This document shows positions 8,029-14,577 of a DNA stretch of 64,000 bases, in pieces (the stretch's first letter is position 1; every line of letters starts with the position of its first letter). A model generated the notes under the pieces. That model made no database searches. It was not told the DNA's origin and saw only the letters and a list, made by a program, of their open reading frames with translations. The position numbers and the translations under genes were made by a program. Source of the DNA: JBBROS01 sp965199595 (GTDB lineage: Bacteria > Pseudomonadota > Alphaproteobacteria > Acetobacterales > Acetobacteraceae). The stretch spans positions 1,984,001-2,048,000 of the forward strand of contig OZ241182.1 of the NCBI GenBank assembly GCA_965199595.1. Direction: 5' to 3'.

Positions 8029-9290
8029 CGGATACCGTCCAGGTTACCACGCTGCCATCTGGCCTTCGCATCGTTACAGAGTCCATGGACCGGGTCGAGA
8101 CCGTGTCGTTCGGCGCCTATGTCGCCACCGGCACCCGCAACGAGACCGAGGCCGAGACTGGCGCCTCCCATTTCTTGGAACACATGGCGTTCAAGGGCAC
8201 GGAGCGCCGCACCTCGGCGGAGATCGCCGAGGAGGTGGAGAACGTCGGCGGCCACATCAACGCCTACACGGCGCGGGAGCAGACCGCCTATTACGTCAAG
8301 CTGCTCAAGGAAGACCTGGCGCTGGGTGCCGACATCATCGGCGACATCCTGACCCACAGCACCTTCGCCGCCGAGGAGCTGGAGCGCGAGCGCGGCGTGA
8401 TCCTGCAGGAGATCGGCCAGGCCAACGACACGCCCGACGACATCATCTTCGACAAGTTCCAGGAAACCGCCTTCCCGGACCAGCCGATGGGCCGCCCAAC
8501 CCTTGGCTTTGAGCCCGGCATCAAGGCCATGACCCGCGAGCAGCTGACCGCCTACATGACCCGGCAGTACGCCGGCGGCAACACCGTCATCGCCGCCGCC
8601 GGCAACTTGCAGCACGCCGATGTCGTGGACCTGGTCAAGCAGCACTTCGTCGACCTGCCCACGCCCATGCCCGCCAGATTCGAGCCAGCCGCGTATCGCG
8701 GCGGCGAATATCGTGAAGCGCGTGAACTGGACCAGGTGCACATCGTGCTTGGCTTCCCCTCCGTTCCCTATGGCGACCCCGACTACTATGCTGCCCTGCT
8801 GCTGAGCACGCTGCTGGGCGGCGGCATGTCCTCCCGGCTGTTCCAGGAGATCCGTGAGAAGCGCGGGCTGGTCTATTCCATCTACTCCTTCGCATCCCCA
8901 TTCCTTGATTCCGGGCTGTTTGGAATCTACGCCGGAACTGGTGAACAGGAGGCTAAGGAGCTGGTGCCGGTGACGCTCGAGGAGCTGCGGAAGGTGCAAA
9001 GCAGCGTCACGCCGGGGGAGTTGCATCGTGCCCGAGCCCAGGTGAAGGCCAGCCTGCTGATGTCCCTTGAAAGCACTGGCAGCCGCTGTGAGCAGCTCGC
9101 GCGGCAGTTGCAGGTGTTTGGCCGTATCCTGCCAACCAGCGAATCGGTGGCTCGGCTCAACGCGGTCGATATCGAGGGTGTGCAGCGCGCCGCCCGCCGT
9201 ATCTTCCGCGCGCCGCCGACCCTGGCCGCCATCGGCCCGGCCGATCTGGTGCCTGGCCTACCGAGCATCATCGATCGCCTCGCCGCATGA
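8025..9290 (+). CDS. M16 family zinc metallopeptidase (processing-peptidase-like)
   Basis: 421 residues, single-polypeptide M16B size. Inverted zinc motif HFLEH at residues 49-53 followed about 76 residues later by the second metal Glu in the VENVGGHINAYTAREQTAY/ELERERGVILQEI region; C-terminal M16 domain with the R/Y pair (EIREKRGLVYSIYSF). Active-site residues are intact. Bacterial relatives degrade peptides or process proteins, and mitochondrial processing peptidase beta subunits are close relatives. Overlaps thrC upstream and pmbA downstream by ATGA junctions, so the three are co-translated. Confidence 0.9.
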   Translation: MTDTVQVTTLPSGLRIVTESMDRVETVSFGAYVATGTRNETEAETGASHFLEHMAFKGTERRTSAEIAEEVENVGGHINAYTAREQTAYYVKLLKEDLALGADIIGDILTHSTFAAEELERERGVILQEIGQANDTPDDIIFDKFQETAFPDQPMGRPTLGFEPGIKAMTREQLTAYMTRQYAGGNTVIAAAGNLQHADVVDLVKQHFVDLPTPMPARFEPAAYRGGEYREARELDQVHIVLGFPSVPYGDPDYYAALLLSTLLGGGMSSRLFQEIREKRGLVYSIYSFASPFLDSGLFGIYAGTGEQEAKELVPVTLEELRKVQSSVTPGELHRARAQVKASLLMSLESTGSRCEQLARQLQVFGRILPTSESVARLNAVDIEGVQRAARRIFRAPPTLAAIGPADLVPGLPSIIDRLAA

Positions 9291-10615
9291 GCGGCGAGGC
9301 CTTGCTGGCGAGCCTGCTCGCTGAGGCACGCAGCGCGGGGGCGGACGCCGCCGACGCCGTGCTGGTCTCCAGCACCTCCATCAGCGTGCAGCGGCGTATG
9401 GGGCGCACCGAGCAGTTGGAACGGTCGGAGGCACGTGACCTTGGGCTGCGCGTGTTCGTGGGACAGCGGCAGGCCATCGTATCCTCGACCACCGCCGACG
9501 CGGGCGGCTTTGCGACGCTGGCGCAGCGCGCGGTGGCGATGGCGCGGATCGTGCCGGAGGATCCCTTTGCCGGGCTCGCCGGGGAGATGGAGGCGCCGAG
9601 TCATCCGCCGCTTGATACCGAAGATGCGCAGGAGCCGAGTGTGGAGGCTCTGGTCGCTCGTGCAAGCAATGCCGAGGAGGCCGCCCTGGCCATAGCCGGC
9701 ATCACCAACAGCGAGGGTGCCGACGCGGGCTATTCCCGCACGGAGGTCTCGCTCGCGACCAGCGCCGGATTCAGCGGTTCCTACGCGCGCACCAGCCACT
9801 CCGTGTCCGCGACTGCGTTGGCCGGTTCCGGCACTGGTATGCAGCGGGATTACGACTATTCATCCGCTGTTTATCTGTCGGACCTCGAAGATGCCGCCGG
9901 CCTGGGCCGGGCCGCCGCTGAACGTGCCCTCGCCCGGCTCAATCCGGTCCGGCCGAAAACGGCGATGCTGCCCGTGGTGTTCGCGCCGCGTGTGGCGAGC
10001 AGCCTGCTGGGCCACCTGATGGGTGCGGTGAATGGGTCCTCCATCGTTCGCGGCACCAGCTTTCTCAAGGAAAGCCTGGGCAAGCGCATCTTCGCGCCCG
10101 GCATCATCGTGCAAGACGATCCGCGCCGGGTGCGAGGGATGCGCTCGCGGCCGTTCGACGCCGAGGGTGTTCCAACCGCCGCGCGCAACATCATCGAGGA
10201 TGGGGTGCTGACCACCTGGCTGCTGGACAGCCGGAGCGCCCGGCAACTCGGCATGCGATCCACCGGGCATGCCGGGCGCGGCACCGGCAGTCCACCGTCA
10301 CCGGGGCCCAGCAACCTGTGCCTTATGCCTGGCGCAGTGAGTCCCGAAGATCTCATGAGCGACATCGTCGAGGGTTTGTATGTCAGCGAACTCATGGGCG
10401 GCGGGGCCAACGGCATCACCGGAGACTACAGCCGAGGGGCGGCCGGTTTCATGATCCGTAACGGAAAGCTGGCGGAAGCGGTGTCGGAAATCACGATTGC
10501 GGGTTCGATCCTGGCGATGTTCCTGAACATGGTTCCCGCAAATGACCTGAAGCTTCGCCGAGGCACCGACTCGCCCACCGTGAGGATTGAAGGCCTGACG
10601 ATGGCGGGAGCCTGA
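9287..10615 (+). CDS. pmbA: TldD/PmbA family metalloprotease, PmbA type
   Basis: 442 residues. TldD/PmbA pairs form a cytoplasmic metalloprotease that degrades unfolded peptides and matures microcin B17 and antitoxin CcdA in enterobacteria. PmbA-type features: SISVQRRMGRTEQLERSEARDLGLRVFVG near the N-terminus, TSFLKESLGKRIFAPGI, and the C-terminal GDYSRGAAGFMIRNGK segment with SEITIAGS. PmbA subunits lack the HExxxH zinc motif that the TldD partner carries, and none is seen here. No tldD lies in the window. Strong bidirectional hairpin follows. Confidence 0.9.
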   Translation: MSGEALLASLLAEARSAGADAADAVLVSSTSISVQRRMGRTEQLERSEARDLGLRVFVGQRQAIVSSTTADAGGFATLAQRAVAMARIVPEDPFAGLAGEMEAPSHPPLDTEDAQEPSVEALVARASNAEEAALAIAGITNSEGADAGYSRTEVSLATSAGFSGSYARTSHSVSATALAGSGTGMQRDYDYSSAVYLSDLEDAAGLGRAAAERALARLNPVRPKTAMLPVVFAPRVASSLLGHLMGAVNGSSIVRGTSFLKESLGKRIFAPGIIVQDDPRRVRGMRSRPFDAEGVPTAARNIIEDGVLTTWLLDSRSARQLGMRSTGHAGRGTGSPPSPGPSNLCLMPGAVSPEDLMSDIVEGLYVSELMGGGANGITGDYSRGAAGFMIRNGKLAEAVSEITIAGSILAMFLNMVPANDLKLRRGTDSPTVRIEGLTMAGA

Positions 10616-10620
10616 TGCGC

Positions 10621-10654
10621 GAACGCCTGCGCTCCTCATCCAGCGCAGGCGTTC
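10621..10654. terminator. Bidirectional terminator between pmbA and rpoH
   Basis: Perfect 13-bp stem GAACGCCTGCGCT / AGCGCAGGCGTTC with an 8-base loop, exactly in the 49-base gap between convergent pmbA and rpoH. Confidence 0.75.
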
Positions 10655-10664
10655 AAGCCCTGAC

Positions 10665-11555
10665 TCAGGCTGCGATTTGAGCGCCCTGGCGACGCTCGGC
10701 AACCTGAGTCTTCATTGCCTTCTGCAGCTTCTCGAATGCACGAACCTCGATCTGCCGCACCCGTTCGCGTGAGATATTGTATTGTTGCGACAAATCCTCG
10801 AGCGTCGTCGGATTATCCTGCAGACGCCGCTCGATCAGGATGTGACGCTCCCGCTCATTCAGGGTCTTCAACGCTCCAGATAGCAGCGCCTTGCGTCCGC
10901 TCAACTCCTGCTGATCGGCCAGGACCGTCTCCTGGCTTTCGGAGTCGTCCACCAGCCAGTCCTGCCATTCGCCTTCGCTGTCGCTGCGAACCGGCGCGTT
11001 GAGGCTGTTATCCGGCGCGGCGAGGCGGCGGTTCATGCTCACAACGTCCTGCTCCGGCACGGCCAGCACCTTGGCGATCTTGGCAACCTGCTCCGGCTGA
11101 AGATCACCATCCTCAATCGCCTGCATCTGGCCCTTCAGCCGGCGCAGGTTGAAGAACAGCTTCTTCTGCGCAGCGGTGGTGCCCATCTTCACCAGCGACC
11201 AGCTATGCAGGATGTACTCCTGGATCGCGGCGCGAATCCACCACATGGCGTAGGTTGCCAGGCGGAATCCACGATCCGGATCAAAGCGCTTCACCGCCTG
11301 CATCATGCCGACATTGCCTTCGCTGATCAGCTCGCCAACCGGCAAGCCATAGCCGCGATACCCCATCGCGATCTTCGCCACGAGACGCAGATGCGAGGTC
11401 ACCAGCTTATGGGCGGCGCCCTGGTCTTCGCTGTCCCGCCACCGGCGTGAGAGCTCCAGCTCCTCTTCCGGAGCCAGCATCGGGAACTTGCGGATTTCCT
11501 GCAAGTAGCGGGAAAGATTACCCTCTGGGGCGACATTCACGATTGTAGCAGCCAT
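10665..11555 (-). CDS. rpoH: RNA polymerase sigma factor RpoH (sigma-32)
   Basis: Heat-shock sigma factor directing RNA polymerase to chaperone and protease promoters. 296 residues. Region 1.2 NLSRYLQEIRKFPMLAPEEE, region 2 with SHLRLVAKIAMGYRGYGLP, GELISEGNVGMMQAVKRFDP and LATYAMWWIRAAIQEYIL (2.3-2.4), the HSWSLVKMGTTAAQKKLFFNLR RpoH-specific stretch, and region 4.2 SQQYNISRERVRQIEVRAF. rluD lies upstream in the same orientation, an arrangement conserved in alphaproteobacteria. The 220 bases upstream should hold its promoter; I could not assign convincing -35/-10 boxes. Confidence 0.95.
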   Translation of the reverse strand: MAATIVNVAPEGNLSRYLQEIRKFPMLAPEEELELSRRWRDSEDQGAAHKLVTSHLRLVAKIAMGYRGYGLPVGELISEGNVGMMQAVKRFDPDRGFRLATYAMWWIRAAIQEYILHSWSLVKMGTTAAQKKLFFNLRRLKGQMQAIEDGDLQPEQVAKIAKVLAVPEQDVVSMNRRLAAPDNSLNAPVRSDSEGEWQDWLVDDSESQETVLADQQELSGRKALLSGALKTLNERERHILIERRLQDNPTTLEDLSQQYNISRERVRQIEVRAFEKLQKAMKTQVAERRQGAQIAA

Positions 11556-11775
11556 ATCTAAGGCCCTCTCGCGTCAGGGTGACGAACGCTCTGTGTCCTA
11601 TACGGCTCATTCGAGCATTTAGTTGCGGCACACCTTGAAACAGGCGCGAACTCGTCCATCACGTCCCGGCGACCGCCCCGAAGCAACCTGTCACCAGACT
11701 GGACCCGGCCCGCACGCCCGCGGACCGATGCACGGTTTATACCGGACCGCATTAGTCCTGTCAACGATGCAACCG

Positions 11776-12771
11776 CTACCGTTGCCACGTCTCGAGCGCA
11801 TCGATCAGTCCTCTCATGTCCAGCGGCATCGGCCGATCGAACACTAGCGGCGCCCCGGTTTCCGGATGGTTAAAACCGAGCCGCGCCGCGTGCAGCGCCT
11901 GACGCGGAAAATCGAGCAACCGGTCCCGCAGGGCGGGCGGCAGCGCCTTGGCTGTGGCTGGCACGCGGCGGAGATAGACGGGGTCGCCCACCAGCGGGTG
12001 ACCGATGCTGGTCAGATGGACGCGGATCTGATGGGTGCGGCCGGTGGCCAGCTTGCATTCCACGAGGCTTGCGGCTGGCAACCAGGTCTGCCGGGTCACG
12101 TAGCCGGTGCGGGCCACCTTACCGTTCCGGGTCACCACGGCCATCCGCTTGCGATCACGTGGGTCGCGCCCGATATCGCCTTCTATCGCGCCGGCGGGCG
12201 GGAAAGGGCAGCCCCAGACAAGCGCGATATACAGCCGATCGATGGTCCGGGCCGCGAAGTCGGCCGAGAGGGTTGCGAGCGCGTGTTCCGTCTTCGCTAC
12301 CACCATGATGCCGGACGTGTCCTTGTCCAGGCGATGCACGATGCCCGGCCGCCGCTCGCCCCCGATGCCGGGGAGCGTGTCGCCGCAGTGCGCCAGCAGG
12401 GCGTTCACCAGCGTGCCGTCCTCGTTGCCCGGGGCCGGATGCACGACGAGTCCGGCCGGCTTGTCCAGCACGATCAGATGAGAATCCTCGTACAGGATGT
12501 CAAACGGGATCGCCTGGGCAACCGGCCGGGCTGGTGCCGGGGCAGGGGGGTGAACCCGATATCTTGACCCGGCCCGCACCCCTTGCGCCGGGTCCCGCAG
12601 CACCACATCGTCGCGTAACACGTTCCCGGCCTGCATCAAGGACTTGACGCGGGAGCGGGAGACCGTGCCGATGGCATCGGCCAGAAAGCGATCGGTTCGC
12701 TGTCCGACAGTGTCCGCGGCAGCGACGATGTCGAAGGGCGCTGGCTCGGACGGCGCCGGATCAGTTTCCAA
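11776..12771 (-). CDS. rluD: 23S rRNA pseudouridine synthase RluD
   Basis: Makes pseudouridines in helix 69 of 23S rRNA. 331 residues: N-terminal S4 RNA-binding domain (RTDRFLADAI... SRSRVKSLMQAGNVLRD, residues about 25-75), then the RluA-type catalytic domain with HRLDKDTSG carrying catalytic Asp149, and the C-terminal TGRTHQIRVHLTSIGHPLVGDPVY motif. Start at 12771 gives a normal N-terminus. Divergent from the 90-residue membrane protein, with only 11 bases between starts, so promoters of the two must overlap. Could be RluC or RluA family on sequence alone, but the S4 domain and rpoH synteny favour RluD. Confidence 0.9.
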   Translation of the reverse strand: METDPAPSEPAPFDIVAAADTVGQRTDRFLADAIGTVSRSRVKSLMQAGNVLRDDVVLRDPAQGVRAGSRYRVHPPAPAPARPVAQAIPFDILYEDSHLIVLDKPAGLVVHPAPGNEDGTLVNALLAHCGDTLPGIGGERRPGIVHRLDKDTSGIMVVAKTEHALATLSADFAARTIDRLYIALVWGCPFPPAGAIEGDIGRDPRDRKRMAVVTRNGKVARTGYVTRQTWLPAASLVECKLATGRTHQIRVHLTSIGHPLVGDPVYLRRVPATAKALPPALRDRLLDFPRQALHAARLGFNHPETGAPLVFDRPMPLDMRGLIDALETWQR

Positions 12772-12782
12772 GGGGATAGCGA

Positions 12783-13055
12783 GTGCGGGCGTTGAAGGCG
12801 GCGGTGGTGATCATGGGAGTCCTGATCGTGGCGGGCGTGGTGGGGCTCGGGGTCGCGCTGACGCAGCGATTGTCGGGCCAAGCGGGCACGAACGCCAGCG
12901 TGGTGCTCGATGAGCCGGTGGGCAGCCGGATCGTTGGTGCGTCGGTATCGCCGGATCGCATGGCGGTGCAGGTGCAGGGCGGCGGTCCGGACCGGGTGGT
13001 GATGGTGGATACGAAGGCGGGCCGGGTGCTGGGCCGGGTCAGTCTGGCACGCTGA
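12783..13055 (+). CDS. Small single-pass membrane protein (possibly DUF6476)
   Basis: 90 residues from a GTG start. A single N-terminal hydrophobic segment (AAVVIMGVLIVAGVVGLGVAL, about residues 5-25) is followed by a short extracytoplasmic domain rich in Gly/Val with beta-like repeats (GASVSPDRMAVQVQG, DRVVMVDTKAGRVLGRV). This matches my memory of small DUF6476-type proteins encoded divergently from rluD in Acetobacteraceae, which I cannot check. Stop overlaps the ATG of the DUF2256 gene by one base. Confidence 0.65.
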   Translation: MRALKAAVVIMGVLIVAGVVGLGVALTQRLSGQAGTNASVVLDEPVGSRIVGASVSPDRMAVQVQGGGPDRVVMVDTKAGRVLGRVSLAR

Positions 13056-13228
13056 TGGCGCACAAGAAGCCGAACCTGCCGGAGAAGATCTGCGCCGCCT
13101 GCGGGCGGCCGTTCGCCTGGCGCAAGAAGTGGGCGGCGAACTGGGAGGAGGTCCGGTTCTGTTCGGATGCGTGCCGAAGCGGGCGCAGGGCGGCGGCGAT
13201 TTCAGCGTCGTCGAAAACGGGCGCTTGA
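13055..13228 (+). CDS. DUF2256 zinc-ribbon-like small protein
   Basis: 57 residues. Clear DUF2256 pattern: KPNLPEKICAACGRPFAWRK, then WEEVRFCSDACRSGR, giving two CxxC/CxxxC cysteine pairs that probably bind zinc. Family members are small cytoplasmic proteins of unknown function, often beside photolyase/cryptochrome-like genes; no such gene is present here. ATG overlaps the preceding TGA (TGATG), so it is translationally coupled to the membrane protein. Confidence 0.85.
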   Translation: MAHKKPNLPEKICAACGRPFAWRKKWAANWEEVRFCSDACRSGRRAAAISASSKTGA

Positions 13229-13291
13229 TCTCTGACGGGGACTGGCCTATTCAGCCGCCTCCGGCTGCAGACCTACGCTGCCGGCGACGCG

Positions 13292-13367
13292 GTCCTGTTC
13301 GTCTAGAGGCCTAGGACACCGCCCTCTCACGGCGGTAACAGGGGTTCGAATCCCCTACGGGACGCCA
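13292..13367 (+). tRNA. tRNA-Glu (anticodon CTC)
   Basis: Cloverleaf folds by eye: acceptor GTCCTGT/ACGGGAC, D-arm GTCT...GGAC, anticodon stem CCGCC/GGCGG with loop CTCTCAC (anticodon CTC), T-arm AGGGG TTCGAAT CCCCT, discriminator G at 13364 and an encoded CCA at 13365-13367. Decodes GAG, the dominant Glu codon in this GC-rich genome. No repeat of its 3' end was noticed downstream, so no sign of an integrated element. Confidence 0.95.
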
Positions 13368-13479
13368 CGTCTTCTCGTTTTGACATCATCCGTCTGGTTG
13401 CCGGTGCGAACTGGCTGGCTGTGGCTGCGTTGGGCTTTGCCACCCGGGTATGACGACGATGGCGACAAGGGGAGGGCGG

Positions 13480-14472
13480 ATGGCGGAACGCGTTGGTTCG
13501 GTGATCCGGCACGGCGGCGATATGTCTGCCGCTCGCCGCAGCTTTCCTTTTGCGCCAGAGCCGTTTCTCGATCTTTCCACTGGCATAAACCCAGTCCCCT
13601 ATCCATACGATCCGCCGCCGCAGCAAGCTTACACACTGCTGCCGGAGGCTGACTCGCTTTGGCAACTGCAGGTCGCAGCGGCTCGCGCCTATGGCGTGTC
13701 CGACCCCGAGTGCGTGGTTGCGGCGCCAGGTACCCAGCTGTTGATCAGCCTTCTGCCACGCCTGATGCCGCAGGCTGCCGTGGCTGTGCTGGGTCCGACC
13801 TATGCTGAACATGCGGAGGCCTGGCGCGACTCCGGTTCGGTCGTGCATCGGGTCGGGAGCTTGGATGAACTGGCGGAGCAAGGGGCCGCGGTGCTCTGCC
13901 AGCCGAACAATCCCGATGGACAGCGCCATCCGCCTGACGCGCTGCTCCATCTCGCGGCCCGGTTGCGGCTGCTTGTGGTTGACGAGGCCTTCGCCGACTT
14001 CGAACCCGGGTTCAGTGTGGCATCGGCGGTGGCACAGACGCCTGGGCTGGTCGTGCTCCGGTCCTTCGGCAAGACGTATGGGCTGGCAGGCCTGCGTCTT
14101 GGCTTCGCGCTCATGGCACCTGGCCCGGCTGCGACACTCCGCCGGGCACTCGGTCCCTGGGCGGTCAGCGGGCCCGCCATTTCAATCGGACGGCAGGCGT
14201 TGGCGGACCAGGCATGGCTGCAGCGATCCGCAGAGCGGTTGCGGGGCGATGTGGCTTGGCTGGACGCACAGCTTCAACAGGCCGGATGTCGCGTGATCGG
14301 CGGCACGCTGCTGTTCCGCCTGGTCAGGACAGCCGATGCTGCTCGCCGGGCTGAACGGCTTGGGCACGCGGGTGTGATCGTCCGCACCTTTTCCGACGAT
14401 CCGGAGCTGATCCGTTTTGGTCTTCCAGCGCCAGGTGCGCAGGGGCGGCTTGAGGACGCTCTGCATATATAA
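13480..14472 (+). CDS. Threonine-phosphate decarboxylase / histidinol-phosphate aminotransferase-like protein (CobC/CobD type)
   Basis: Fold-type I PLP enzyme of 330 residues. PLP-lysine K198 in SFGKTYGLAGLRLGF, substrate-pocket LSTGINPVPYP near residues 32-42, QPNNPDG loop and VVDEAFADF. The N-terminal HGGD motif and the STGINP segment are those of L-threonine-O-3-phosphate decarboxylase, which makes aminopropanol phosphate for the cobalamin nucleotide loop. Start ATG 13480 is preferred because AAGGGGAGGG precedes it; an ATG at 13450 is in frame but lacks one. No other cobalamin gene is adjacent, so the assignment rests on sequence. Confidence 0.78.
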   Translation: MAERVGSVIRHGGDMSAARRSFPFAPEPFLDLSTGINPVPYPYDPPPQQAYTLLPEADSLWQLQVAAARAYGVSDPECVVAAPGTQLLISLLPRLMPQAAVAVLGPTYAEHAEAWRDSGSVVHRVGSLDELAEQGAAVLCQPNNPDGQRHPPDALLHLAARLRLLVVDEAFADFEPGFSVASAVAQTPGLVVLRSFGKTYGLAGLRLGFALMAPGPAATLRRALGPWAVSGPAISIGRQALADQAWLQRSAERLRGDVAWLDAQLQQAGCRVIGGTLLFRLVRTADAARRAERLGHAGVIVRTFSDDPELIRFGLPAPGAQGRLEDALHI

Positions 14473-14522
14473 ACAATTTGGTAGTGTTTTCCGTCTAGAG
14501 AGGCGGATATTCGGGTGATTGA

Positions 14523-14542
14523 AACCTTGATCGACCAAGGTT
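14523..14542. terminator. Perfect hairpin between the CobC-type gene and the GGDEF-EAL gene
   Basis: AACCTTG / CAAGGTT, 7 bp, 6-base loop ATCGAC. Could end the CobC-type transcript or act as a dyad operator for the next gene; no T-run follows. Confidence 0.4.
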
Positions 14543-14577
14543 GACCGGTGCTGGGTTGCAAGAAATCGGACAGCCAC

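Noticed and set aside
11630..11660. CTTGAAA...CCATCA resembling a sigma-32 promoter near rpoH
   Set aside because: It points away from rpoH on the plus strand, where no gene starts, and the -10 match is poor.
13292..13480. Integration site at tRNA-Glu
   Set aside because: No integrase gene and no direct repeat of the tRNA 3' end were noticed within the following kilobases.
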